Assembly (NCBI RefSeq): GCF_023278565.1
Contig: NC_064677.1
Span: 7,006,001-7,070,000 of the forward strand
DNA length: 64,000 nucleotides
Origin: Colletotrichum lupini
Taxonomy: Eukaryota; Ascomycota; Sordariomycetes; Glomerellales; Glomerellaceae
Reading direction: 5' to 3'
The notes beneath the pieces are model-generated. The model was not told where the DNA came from. It did no database searches and saw nothing but the letters and a program-made list of their open reading frames with translations. The number at the start of each line of letters is the position of its first letter. Position 1 is the stretch's first letter. Below are positions 37,216 to 48,967 of this stretch, piece by piece. A program made the position numbers and the translations under genes.

Positions 37216-38870
37216 GGGTACTCCCTCCCCTAGGCTTCGTCCCGAAGCCTATTTATAGTTTGCGTACGCTACGTTAATCCCTTACTTAGGAGGTCCTTAG
37301 ATATATAGTACGAGGGTAGGTATAAGCGGCGCCCGTCGGCCCGAGTATAGACCCCTTACTCCGGATAATAGCCCTATAATTCTATACCTAGGTCGCTCCT
37401 ACCTATAGGCCGTCCTTACGACCGCTAGTACTTAAGTAGTCGTTACCCTACTTTTATTTACTAATATTAACCCCCTTTTAAGCTACTATAATTCTGAATT
37501 CCTTTTCTCTTTTTTTTTATCCGTAGTTATCCTTTTTATATATAGTTTTTTATTTTTATTAGCGTCTACGCTGCTCCCTTATTACGTAAATATTACGGCT
37601 AACGAATATCTCTTAGATCCCTATTCTCGTATACTCCCCGTGCCTAAATAAGTCTCTTTTAGAGTCGTTCCGTAGTTATTATTAACTCGTTTTAATATAA
37701 TTATAGCCCCTAATCGCGGCGTCGCTATTATTAGTAGCGGAACGGTCGTTAGCACTATAAGTATACCTAGTAGCGGCCGCGGTAGTAGTCCGCTTAAAAA
37801 GCCCGATATCCCCTTTACTCGCCCTAACTTCGTACGTATATCGCTATTTATACGCTACTTATACTAACTATTATAAACTCTTATTAAAAAAAAGAAAAAG
37901 GCGAACGCTAAGAAGATCGGGGTCGGCTAAGTACGCCCGCTCCCCTACCCTATTTATATTATATATAAGGCGCTCGATCTAAAAGCCGAGTATTATAATT
38001 AGCTAGGTTAGTAATTTATAGCCCCTAGTTCGCTCCTTTATCTAATACTTCTCTAGGATCTAGCGTGCGTTATATTAAGTATACTGCGCAGAACTATTTT
38101 TATAAGGATATAGTAAGCGCTTAGCGCTATTATTACTCCGTCGCTTTTCCTAAGTATTATATTAATAACGTCTTAGGTCCCTAAGTCTGCGGAATCTATA
38201 GTACGAACCTTTTAGAGTACTATACTTACCTCTAACGGCGACGTCTATAATTCGGAAGTTTATTACTCCGTTATTGCTTTATTATTACTACTACTTAGGT
38301 CGCTAATATTACTCTATAGCTCTAGTAGACCTACCGAATTACTATTAGTAATGCGCAAAGGGCGCTTAAGCGCGCTAGTAAGGAGGCCCGCTCGACCCTT
38401 ATTATTAATAGTAACGACGATAAAGTAGCTACGAGCTCCTCCTGTATTACGTTTTTATTTTATAACGATACTATAATCGCGCTACTTTATACTATTTACA
38501 ATAAAGTACGCCGCTCTAATAATATTCTAGTTAGTATATAGTCGCCCTACTTACGCTCTATATTCGTAGCTAATTATTTATAAATTCGCTAATAATAGGG
38601 AGATTATTTCTTTTATAACGACCCCTAGGATAATAGCTAGGGCGGCCCTTCTGCATATAAGGGCGGTCCCTTTATAAATAAGGGCGGTCCTTTTATATAT
38701 TATAAGGATTAGGGAAACGGTTAGTAATTAGCGCGTTTACGTTACTTAGTTATAGCTACGTAGCCCCTTTTTTTCGTCGTTAATAACTAGTTCGCTACGT
38801 TATTAAGCTCCTTAGGAGCTAGGGCGCGCTACCTAATTAAAACTCGTTCTTTATATATACTAATTAACGT
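37216..38870. other. extra segment between chromodomain and 3' LTR
   Basis: About 1.65 kb inside the chromovirus beyond the end of integrase/chromodomain. It is less AT-rich than the pol region, with many CpG-containing words. A plus-strand (antisense) frame can be followed in patches around 37.8-38.4 kb but with many stops, and I recognise nothing in it. It could be a captured segment or an additional antisense frame. Confidence 0.4.
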
Positions 38871-38889
38871 TACGTTTTTAATATACCTA

Positions 38890-41800
38890 GCTAGCTCCTA
38901 CGTGTTTTCGTCGCTACTATATCCCTTCTACCGGATTAGGTATTATCGCCTCCTTTTTGGCCCTCTATATTATATAATATCTTCTACTTCATAAAGTAGC
39001 TCCCTATTTATATCCCCAATAAGTAAGGGCTTCCGAGGGGCTTCCTCGCGGTGTTAATACGGCTCGAGTAAGGATATATAGAATATATCGTATATTCTAT
39101 ACTACGTCGGTACGTCTAGTTAATAAGCGACCCCCGCCGTTCTAACTATTAATTTAACTTCGAATAGGCCTAGATACTTATTAACTAATTTCTAGCTAGG
39201 ACGTTACTTCCTAATATTCTTTCCTAATAGTAGTACCTAGTCGCCCACTTTATATAATATATCTATCCTAGCTTTATTAGCTTATCGCTTATACGTCTCG
39301 CGTGCTTTTTATATAAGGGGTCGTAGAGCTTCTTAGTTAGCTCGTAGTTAGGCCGCACGCTCCTCGGCCGAAATATTTTATATACCGTCTCGAGTCCCCG
39401 TTAAGATTAATATAGGGTACGTAAGTAAGAACCCGAGTAGGGCCTTAGTAGGCGCTTTACGGATTACTAAGTACTAAGTATTATTATATATAAACTTAGC
39501 TAGGTAAAGACGCTACGCCTAATCCGATTAGTCCTAGGTATAGAAGTAGTAAAAGTACTATTCTAAGTATTAGTTCTACCGTTCTATCTAACCGTCCGTT
39601 TATAGGTAAAACGCGGTACTAAGACGCCTCTTTATTACTAAAAGGTAGTAGAGATAAGTCTAAAACTTATTTATAAACAACGACCCCCTATCAGAGACGA
39701 TCCCTTCGGGTATTCTAAACTTAGTAAAGATCTTTATAAATAGGAGGTCTGCGAATCCCTAGGCTATAAGTGTCGTCCTCGTAGCGATATAGACGCTATA
39801 CTTCGTAAATCGGTTTATTACGATAAGTACCGCGTTATAGGGGCGCCTCCTAATTAGCGTAGTTAATATAAGTAAGCCCGTAATAAAGTCTAGTAATATC
39901 TCCTACTATAGCCTAACTAGGGTAGGTAGGGGGCGTAATAAGCTATACGGCTTATAGTAACGAGGCTTCGTCCGCTAGTATACTATATAAGTATTAACAT
40001 AACTTTTTATATCCCTACTTACTCTATCTTAGTAATAGTAGCGTTTTAGTAATACTATCGTCCGCTTTATGCTATAATATCCCACCGTGGGTATATCGTA
40101 ATATACTTTAATAACCTCCCTCTTTAGCCCCTTATATAGCGGTACGTAGGCGCAGCTACTATAATATAGTAGCCCTCTAAAGTCGTATACCTAGCTCTAT
40201 TATTACTTCTTCTTAGCTAAGCGAGGCCGTCGGTTCTTTTTAGTCTACTACCTATCCCTTATAAAAACGTCTTTTTATTAAGCGGCCCGTAATTAACCTA
40301 TTATTAATAACCCCTCCTCGCCGAATATTATTTTAAATACTCTTATTGCGTCGGAGTTTTATAAAACGAGTAGCTCGCGATTTATAGTTTTAATAATAGG
40401 CTTAAGTAGCTCTTTAAGTACTACGCCGTAACTCTAATACCCTAGGCTCGTAGCCCCGTTACGCCTCTCGAAGTACTCCTCGGAGTTCCTTCGAGCTAAA
40501 GCTCCTAACCTCCTTCGCTTATTTCTTTATATTACTACTAGTTCCGCTTTTAGAATACTTACTATCCCTTCTACTTAAGAGCCGCTCCCGCGGCTCGTCC
40601 TCGTATACTTTATTACTACGACTCTAAGGGGCTCTTATATATTTCTAGCGTTATAAAGGTCTTCCCTTATTTTTAATAATAGCTCCTCCGCTCCGCTATC
40701 GTTACTACTTTTACCGTAATTAGGTCTTCGTAATAATCCATCCGCTAGGTTCTTTATACCTAGCTTAAACTTAATCTCGATATTAAACGCTACGAGTTCG
40801 TCTAGCTAGCGTAGCTATCTCCCGTTTAGTCTCTTTTTTATATCTAAGAACTATAAGTTAAAATAATCTATAAATACTACGACTTAATCTCGGCTATAAG
40901 CGAGGTAGTATTATTAGTTCCTTAGTACGTTTACGATAGCTAGTAGCTCCGCGTCTCCTATGCCGTAGCGGCTCTCCGTATCCGTTAATTTCCTCAACCT
41001 ATAAGCAATTAGGTACTAATTACCCTTAAATAATTACGTAATTACTAAGCCGATAGCTCGAGCCAAAGCGTCTATTTACAACCGTATAAGCAAAATAGGC
41101 TCGAAATATCGTAGTATTAGCGCATTAATAAATACTACTAATAGCTTTTTAAATAACTCTACGGCTAGTATTAGTAGCTCTAATTATCCCGGTTTTACCT
41201 TCCTTAGCAAGTCTATTAGAGGTACCGTTATCTTAGTATAGTTACTAATAAATCTATAGTAGAACCCCGTAAATCTAAAGAACGTCTATATATCTTTAAT
41301 ACTCCTTAGAAGTAGCTAATTCGCTATAGCTTCGGTACGCGCGGGTTCTATTTCTATACCTTTGTTAGATACGATATACCCTAAAAATCCTATATATAAT
41401 ATATAGAACTCGTATTTACTACTATTTAGATATAGGTTCTATTATTATAATCTCTATAGCACGCTACGTACGTACTCTTTATACGCTACGTAGTCGTTAC
41501 TATATATTAAGATATTGTCTAGGTATACGATATAGATAGTGTCGACTAGGCCGCTTAGAACGTTATTAATATGCGCTTAGAAAGTCGCGGGCGCGTTAGT
41601 TAGCTTAAAAGGTATAACTAAGTACTCGAACTACCCGTATTTAATACGAAAAGCCGTCTTTTACTTATTGCCCTCGGCTATACGTATATAGTAATACGCG
41701 TTCTTAAGGTCTAGCTTTGTAAAAATAGAGGTATTAAATAGTCTATTTAGTATCTCTTTAATTAGTAGTAGCGGCGTTCTATCTTTCTATATAATCTTAT

Positions 41801-43950
41801 TAATTGCTCTATAGTTAACGTAAAGTCGTAGCTCTCTTCCTTTTTTAAATATAAAGAGGATAAGTACTCCTACCGGGCTTATAGAGGGGCGTATCTAGCC
41901 CCTAGCCTCTACTTTTATTAAATAGTCGCATAGGATCTCGAGCTTATAGTTCGATAGTAAGTAAATAGGTCCCTAGGGGATAGGCGCCGTGTTATTTAGC
42001 TCGATATAATAGTCGTATAGTGCTCTATTTAGTAGCGAGATAGCCTTTTTTTTAAAAAATAAGTCGTTAAAGTCCTAGTAACGTAGCTTTTAGTCCTTAG
42101 TTACGCTCGCTAGTACTACGTCGCTATTTATAACTAAGTTAATTACGATATGCGCGAGTATTACTAAAACTAAGTCGTTTAGTAGCCCCTTTTTTAGGGC
42201 GTCTAAGCGGATATATCGTTCGTAAATTAAATACCGCTACTTCTTTTATTTCTAACTAATTAGCGGGTCGACATCCTCTAGCTAAGGGAAACCGAGGATA
42301 AGTATAAGTGCCGTAATATCGGCTATTACGAAGCGATATAGCTATGTTTTCGTTACGTAGTCGCTATTAGTAATTCGAAGCCGTAAGTAATAGCTTTTTA
42401 GCGTCTCTATCTATTTACCCTCAACGTTTACTAACTATAGCGATAAGTAAATTCGTAGATTAGCGTTAAAGTTATTAAGTAGCCCGATACTAACTACGTT
42501 CCTTTTTGCTCCCGAATCGATAAGGGCGCTTAGCTTCTCCTATGCGCAGTTTAGGTATATATAGGTCGGGACGTCTAAGCGCCGCCCTTATTAATTACTA
42601 ACTACTCTTCTTATTAAGATAGTATTCGAGCTCGTTACCGGTCCGCGCTACTTAGTTAGGGTAAGGTCTAATTAATAGCTAGCGGCCTTATACCCCTTTT
42701 AATTATATTTATAGCACATAACGCTCGGGTAGCTATTAGCGAGGTACCTAGTTTTACCGCAATTATAGTATTACTAATATTACTCCTATAGTCGTAAGTA
42801 ATCCCTTGCGATATAGCTAGTCTCTTTATAATTATAATACGTAGTATCCTTACTAAGCGAGTTACGGCGTATTCCTTACGTATTTAACTTATTAGCACCC
42901 CGGTATCTTCCCGCTAGCTCGTTCGAGTTTAAGTTAGAAAATCGCCTAAGGGACGTTCGTAAGCTCCCTACTAATAGCGAGGATTATTTAATACGTCTTA
43001 TTAACGATACTAGCTATAAGCGAGTCCGCGGAAGTTCTATTTATAATACTATTACGAAGCGTAGTTCGGGCTATAGCTTACTTATTAGCGTAGAGATCCT
43101 CTATTTCTCTATCGGGATATATTTTAATTTTATCTCGAGCTTATTAATATAGCTAACGAACTCGTCGACTTTCTCTTTCTAGCCTTGCGAGGCGCTATTT
43201 AGTCGTATACTTATTACTATTCCTCGGCTAGTAGGATTAGATAGGTTATTTTATTAGAAGGTCTTTAGTTCTTCCTATATAACCTAGTTTATTATAAAAC
43301 TGGGGGTCTTTTAGCGGTTAAAGATATAGTATATTTAAGAGGTTTTTATGCCGCCGCTTAAGTAGCTAACTATATACGCTACTTTATCGCGGTCTGTTTT
43401 TATTTATTAAGCCTATAGGTCGAAGCGATAGTAATAGTTAAAGAGGAAGTTCTATAAATTTCGTACCGATTTATTAGTATATAATAAGTTAAAGAGGGAT
43501 AGTAATTTAAATATAGACGTTCTACTTACGGCGCTTATTTAAGTCGGGAGGGAGCTAGTAAATAGGGGCTTAGGTAGTACGAACTCGTCGCTTTATTATC
43601 GCTCGAGCGGCGCTTTAAGTACGGCTTTACCTATCGAACTATCCTTAGTCCGGGGGTTTACGTTTCCGTTTATATCGAAGCTAACGTCCGAGGCCGCTAT
43701 AGCTAAGACCGTAGCCCTTAGCATAGGGGCCGGGCTATCCGAGGAGCTCTATAAGCGTTCTAAATTTACTCGTTTTTTACGTAGGCGCTCTTTATATATT
43801 ACGATAAGGATTTTTTTTTTTAATTATCGTTCTTATTCCTATAATTTTACTAGCTTATTGCTTATCGTTCGGTTTAGGTATTAGTAAGTAAGGGTAAGAG
43901 GTTCGCTATTTTATTTAAAATTCGTTAATACTCCTAGCGATACGGTCTTT
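38890..43950 (-). pseudogene. chromovirus D gag-pol, RIP-inactivated
   Basis: Zinc knuckle at 42729-42770: YYNCGKTRYLANSY on the minus strand, where the lost Cys/His positions are one transition away from CX2CX4HX4C. Reverse transcriptase at about 41540-41490 reads VYLDNILIYS, with the second Asp of the catalytic pair as Asn. The integrase zinc region near 40100 reads DIPTVGYYSIKRTIVLLKR, the HPxxGHxG-type segment. The chromodomain at about 38990-38890 reads YEVEDII, then RRR-YLIR-KGYSSDEN, with stops at former Gln/Trp. Chromodomains of this class bind methylated histone H3 and steer integration to heterochromatin. The copy is dead. Confidence 0.88.
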
Positions 43951-44153
43951 TTACGTTACCGCTACGTTAATAGTTCTACTACGCTTTATTCTTATATTGT
44001 TTATTAAGGAGGAGGCGACTCTAGGGGGTCCGATAAAAAAGAGTCGTCTTTTTCTTATTATTATAGCGCTAACTACGCTCTCTCGCTACGTCTCGTTCTT
44101 ACTAGCATTTTAAGCTTCCGGCCTAGTCCCCTTCGTAAGTAGAGATTTTAAAC

Positions 44154-44363
44154 TATTAATAAGTATACGACATAGGGAAGAAGCTTATAGAAGCTAACTG
44201 CTATTAGGGTCTAAAAGAGGAATTACTAAAATCTGCCCTTCCCTCGAGGTATACTACTAGCGCTCTATATATGCCTAAGCTGCTCCTTTATTACTTAGTC
44301 CCCCTCTTTATACCCCCCTAAGCTATCCCTTAACCGACGAGGCCTAACCGGCGAGGCCTGACA
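44154..44363 (-). repeat. 5' LTR of chromovirus D (210 bp, right copy)
   Basis: It begins TATTAATAAGTATACG and ends GAGGCCTGACA, followed by GTATG at 44364-44368. Its outer half keeps GCTGCTCC, AACCGACG and AACCGGCG, where the left copy has GCTACTCT, AACTAACG and AACTAGCG. Confidence 0.92.
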
Positions 44364-44635
44364 GTATGCAACATCGTCACCCTTCTTATATACGAGACTT
44401 ACTCACGACTAATCGTAGCTTCTACGAAGAGTATAACGAAGACGACGTCCCTGCGGCCTCCTCGTCTACACAAGGTAGATCAACGGAAACTGCCAAATAT
44501 GTCAAGAAGCAAGAGAAAGAACGAAGACACCGGGAGAAACTACGGGAAGGCGGTCGATCCGGTCGGAGTAAGCATAAGAGCAATACCAAGAAAAAGATCG
44601 ACGAGACTCTCAAGCCATTCTACAATAGCAAGTAA

Positions 44636-45189
44636 GCGATGGACGTCAACATAGCAACGCGTTACTAAAGCGTACAAGCGGACACGGCAAGTTCTTTTCC
44701 GGAATTCCGGTGGCTTTCTACTCCTTGGTATTCTCTTGGTCCTGTATAGTACCTTAGATGGGATCTCCTCATGTCTGTACAACTCTTTCATTCACACTAG
44801 TGCGTTTCACATACCTACGCAGCATAGCATTGCTACCTTCTTTCTTTGTAACTCTAGTCAATCCAGTGTAAACTTTTGCACAGAGCACTGCTCTTGATTG
44901 AGACATGTGTTCCTGGGATGTCACTGGTGGGTCCAGACCGACACACGGCCTCTTTTGACCCTGACCTGGAAGCACCTTAGCTCACATTAAATCTCCGACA
45001 TGACATCACGTCAAACGGCAAATGTCGATCAGGAAACTTGGGATTGAAACGCTGTAGGTTGATTGGACCCGCGTCATACTTTTTTACATCTGGCTTAGCA
45101 GTTCTAGTGTTCTACAAGTCTAGTTTCTACATCTATAGTCTATACACTCGTGCCCTTTTTCGTCACCCTTCCTCGACTTAGAAAAACAC
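44636..45189. other. intergenic between interrupted ORF and peroxiredoxin
   Basis: Convergent intergenic region of 554 bp that presumably holds the 3' untranslated regions of both neighbours. Short frames on the minus strand have no support. Confidence 0.5.
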
Positions 45190-45936
45190 TTATTCGACTC
45201 TCGCTCTCTTCTGGCCATTGCCGTTGGTGTGGCCATTGGTGCCGTTGGTCTCGCCCTGAGCAGCGAAGTACTCCAGGCTGCCCTTAGGGTCGGCCTTCAT
45301 GCCCTTGCTGCCGTTCATCCATCCGGCGGGGCAGACCTCACCGTGCTCGTCGGTGAATTGGAAAGCCTCAACAAGGCGGATAGTCTCCTCGACGTTGCGG
45401 CCGACGGGCAGGTCGTTGACAGTGATCTGGCGGAGGATACCCTTGGGGTCGATGATGAAGAGACCGCGAAGGGCGACGCCCTCCTCCTCGATCAGGACGC
45501 CGTAGTCGCGCGAGATCTTGTGAGACTTGTCGGCGACGAGGGGGAGCTGGAGGTCGGAGCCGAGGCCGCCCTGCTTGCGGGGCTTCTCAGTCCAGGCCAG
45601 GTGGGAGAAGTGGGAGTCGGTCGATACGCCGAGGACGGTGGTGTTGATGGCGCTGAAACGGGGCAGCGAGTCGTTGTACTGGATGATCTCGGTCGGGCAG
45701 ACGAAGGTGAAGTCAAGGGGGTAGAAGAGGAGGACGACCCTGGAGAAGATTAATGAGTTTAGCTCTAGGTTGTCTCATTTTCGGCGCGCCGTTTCGCTAT
45801 GGCTAGTTCAGCGTGAATCCACATACCATTGTCCCAAGTAGTCGGACAGCTGAATGTCCTTGAACTCGCCGCCAGGGAAGACGGTGGTGGCCTTGAAGGC
45901 GGGAGCAGGGCGCTGAACGAAGGCGGTAGAAGACAT
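45190..45936 (-). CDS. typical 2-Cys peroxiredoxin (thioredoxin peroxidase)
   Basis: Two exons, complement(45827-45936) and complement(45190-45739), with an 87-bp GTATGT...CTCCAG intron splitting the Trp codon of GQW. Product 219 aa. It reduces H2O2 and organic peroxides using thioredoxin and is normally cytosolic. DFTFVCPTE holds the peroxidatic Cys51; HGEVCPAGW holds the resolving Cys173. GGLG (94-97) and YF (194-195) are the two motifs that make eukaryotic 2-Cys enzymes prone to hyperoxidation and chaperone switching. The usual family length is about 195-200 aa; the extra is a C-terminal Thr/Asn/Gly tail ([12 protein letters not shown]) ending QKRARVE, which may be basic enough to act as a sorting signal. 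A 174-codon plus-strand frame over exon 2 is an antisense shadow. Homologous to yeast Tsa1. Confidence 0.95.
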
Positions 45937-48900
45937 CGTGATGGCAATAACGTGTATCTTTGCGTGATCGGAGGTGGGACAGAAAGGAAGAGAGCTAGCT
46001 ATTGTGGATGAGATGATGACAGTGTCGATAGCTTTGCGCCAGGAGGCGGAAATTTTCCTTATCTATGTTTCACTGAATCCGAGCTCCCGACTCAGATCCC
46101 GGAAGTTGTGGATACCTTCTTTTGCCATTGGGTCCACAGATTGCTCCATGGTCTCATTTCGCTAATCTTTTCACTGGTCATGGCGTGATGTATTAAAGTG
46201 CTCTCAACGCGTCGCGTTTTTGGTGGCTTAAGCTTTCACGATAAGGTTAGTGTGGGGGCTGAAAGATAAGATCCTCCGAAAATCCGATCATCGTCATGAC
46301 GTGAGCTTGTGTGCTTGTGTACCGTTGGCAACCGACTAGCAGTTGGTTTGCGTTATTGAAAGTCATGTCGCTGAGGAATTAACGAAATTCGGGTGGAAGA
46401 GCGCCCTAATGAGACAGCTCGGGAACCCAAAGCCATTCGATTGATGACAATGTCATTTCCTCCCCGGCCCGCGATAACTCTCAATCATCCGAACAACAAG
46501 CTCAAATAGCTTGACCGTCAACTTCGACGCCTAATTCATCGAATAAAACACACCTTAGTTTACGCTTACCTGCGTTCAAGTACTGTATGAAAATTCTGTC
46601 TAAAGAAAGGGTAAGAAGTAGGCTGAATGGCATCGAGGTAAAGCCAGACCTCCAGGTCGGGACTGACCGTGTTACCTACCCCAATTCTCGTTAGACTAAG
46701 AATTGAGCGTACGAGTGTGCTCCCAGCACGTACCACAGTTCAATAGTTTTCCCAACTTCACGTAGGCTTTATCATCCTAATAGAAGAAGAATTGACACCA
46801 CAGCCTACTGCTGCTGCTGCTGATGATGATGATGACGATGATGTTGATGAAGTATCGCGGGGCGCCTACCCAACCAATGAGAAAGCCCAGATCTTCCAGC
46901 TCACAGCACGACCATAGGTAGCAAAGCTCGAGAACCGCGAACGCCTTTTCGGGATTCTGCAAGAAGCTTCTGCAAGAACCTTCATGGCTGAATGCAGTGA
47001 TGTAGCTCATCTGCGAACTTGTTTGTTCACGCAGGCCGGATTGACGGGAGATCACGCCTCCCGTGTGACGTTCTACTGCTGACTGCGAGTCTTTCTGCAA
47101 GACATGCTGGCCAGCCGGGGGACGCGGGGGAAAAGCAATGTGTGAGCGGGGCAGCGCAGCATTCCCATGTAGCAGAACGCCCACTCCCACACTGCGAAGA
47201 GTCGTCTTCCGTACTCCGTAGGCTTTTGCAGCCAGCCAGTCTCACACGGCTCCCAGGGCTCGTAGGTGATGTGGAGAGTGCTGGGTGCCATCCGTGCTCC
47301 GTGTCCGTAGGCATAAACTGTCGAAGGCCCTTCATATCCATTGTGTCAACCTTTTGCAGTGTGACAACGCAAGATCTCGTATTCTTTGCGCTTGTGGCTG
47401 GTGCTGCACACACAGCCAGCGCCATTACCCAAGGTTGACTCAGTGGCACAGTGAGGGTGTATCTCGATTCCCAAAGAGGGGCAGCTGCATACCTACTCCA
47501 TGTCCGTTGTCAGCAATTGATGCAAAACGCAGGCAAGCTGTCTCAGTGTCTTCCCAGGGAGTGTTGTACCCCCTCCCAGTCGGCTGACCAGAGAGCTCGG
47601 CGGAAGCTGGAAAACGCCCATGTTTCCAGCGCAGCAGCTGTGTGCCTCGAGGATCGATGTTTGAACTCTTACAGTTTCGCCAATCGTTGTGCAACGGCGC
47701 ATTCTTGCTGAGATGAAGAGACCCGCTGGTTATGAGGAATAGTCGAACTCGAGGGGATGTTTCTGCAGGTTGGCGAACTGCCGTTGCTTTTGCGGGCGGA
47801 CTCTCTGCGTGTTCCAGATTGGGTCACGCACTCCAACCTCTCTGGAATTCTAACAACACAACCCCGCTTGTGGGCTTCCCGTGAGTAAGATGACGCCGAG
47901 TTCAACAAATATTGGATATTTCAGAACATAAAGAAGCACCGATGCCACTGCCCCCTTTCCCCAGGCCTTCCTCGTCATTTTGCCACCCTGACATTTCCAA
48001 TGCGGCTTGACATCGTCAACTTTCGGCTCTGCCACAGGACCCAAGGGTGGCTTGTTCACCCGGGCTGATTCTTGGGCTGACTAGCCCCCAACGTGCCCGT
48101 CTGGTCATTCCCAGGGTGAGCCGTCTAGGAAATTGATGTGGCAGTGTTAGCTTGCGCTCGTCCGTCAGCATCAGTGCCAGAGACGTTGACCGAAGCAGCA
48201 AAGCTTCACCGCAACAGCTTAGGGCATACACACACAGCCTATGCTCCGCCTCATGGCCGTGGCATGACACCGTCTCGCTTCCTCTTCTTTCCTTCTCTAT
48301 TATGAGCTTCGAGTGTTCCTTGGCGGCAAGCGTTCGTTGCCTAAAGGCTAACGGCGACTCATACAGTATCGACGGCAGCATAGCGGCGTTACCTAAGAGT
48401 AAGGCGGACCGCTCTGCGAACCAAGGCGACCCAGGTTCGTCCCCACTCTGACGACAAGCTCCTGCTTCCTTTCCTCTCGTCCCTGCTTGCCATCAGTGGC
48501 CATACATCCCTCCTCGAACCTTCAACGAGTCAGCTGTGGCATCAACAAACCCAGGTCCGCTAGTGAAACGCTGCGACCGGGGGCGGGGGGGTTCGAATTC
48601 ATCGTCCGGGTGCCGGAGACCATCGACAGGGGATGCACGGGGCCTAGGACTGGCTATGTCCAGTACGTCCAATCCTGTGAGGCGTCTTAGCGGGAGTTCG
48701 GAAGTGGATTAACGTCTACCTACCTTAAGCTCCGCCGGCCGCCAGTGTGCACCTTACTTGAAGATGCCACTGGGCTGGTGCTTTTGCTGCCTGGGGCGTC
48801 GAGTGACTCTTCGCTCACACGTGCAATCCTTATAAGGACGAGGGCCCTTCTCCAGACTGACCTTGAACTGATGTCCAGAAGACAATCACCAAACAGCCTT

Positions 48901-48967
48901 TCTCGATACTTTCCCCAAGCACTCAAACACGTCCAGACGTATCCAGACGCATTCAACCATCATCAAG
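45937..48967. other. 3.0-kb intergenic region, no supported gene
   Basis: It contains the peroxiredoxin promoter side and the upstream region of the 48968 gene, which diverge. Numerous frames up to 140 codons overlap on both strands (47019-47449 is the densest) without codon preference, splice structure or recognisable motifs. A trinucleotide repeat lies at 46803-46846. I cannot exclude a fast-evolving or non-coding gene. Confidence 0.45.
46803..46846. repeat. CTG/GAT trinucleotide microsatellite
   Basis: Four to five CTG units pass into GATGAT units with one GAC interruption. It lies in non-coding DNA; on the minus strand it would encode poly-Ser/Ile/Ile-like runs in short unsupported frames. 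Confidence 0.7.

Larger units (their letters stand above)
37006..44363 (-). mobile_element. Ty3/gypsy chromovirus D, minus strand, RIP-inactivated, 7.36 kb
   Basis: 210-bp LTRs (37006-37215, 44154-44363) are flanked by GTATA/GTATG (37001-37005, 44364-44368). Minus-strand domains from right to left are gag with a CCHC knuckle (42729-42770), reverse transcriptase (YLDN at 41511-41525), RNase H, integrase with an HHCC-type zinc domain (about 40.0-40.1 kb), and a chromodomain (about 38.89-38.99 kb). Integrase after RNase H gives the gypsy order, and the chromodomain places it among chromoviruses. About 1.65 kb separate the chromodomain from the 3' LTR. Coding frames are broken by RIP stops. Confidence 0.92.
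36943..44635 (+). pseudogene. host reading frame interrupted by the chromovirus insertion
   Basis: A plus-strand frame begins at ATG 36943, runs through MPSDALAII and TRRKLEG to the target duplication at 37001-37005, and resumes in the same frame at 44366 (right copy of the duplication) with QHRHPSYIRDLL. It continues to TAA at 44633-44635. Removing the element and one GTATG copy leaves one open frame of about 110 codons with no stop at the junction. The C-terminal part is Lys/Arg/Glu-rich (KKQEKERRHREKLREGG) and ends KPFYNSK, like a basic nuclear or RNA-binding tail. TTAACCCAG just upstream (ends 36922) resembles a 3' splice site, so earlier exons may exist. Family unknown; the gene is presumably inactive, unless the right part is expressed from the ATG at 44366. 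Confidence 0.55.

Noticed and set aside
45229..45753. 174-codon plus-strand frame
   Set aside because: Exact antisense of peroxiredoxin exon 2; GC-rich codon structure produces a long shadow.
46777..48451. several 70-140 codon frames on both strands
   Set aside because: Mutually overlapping, no splice structure, motif or codon preference.
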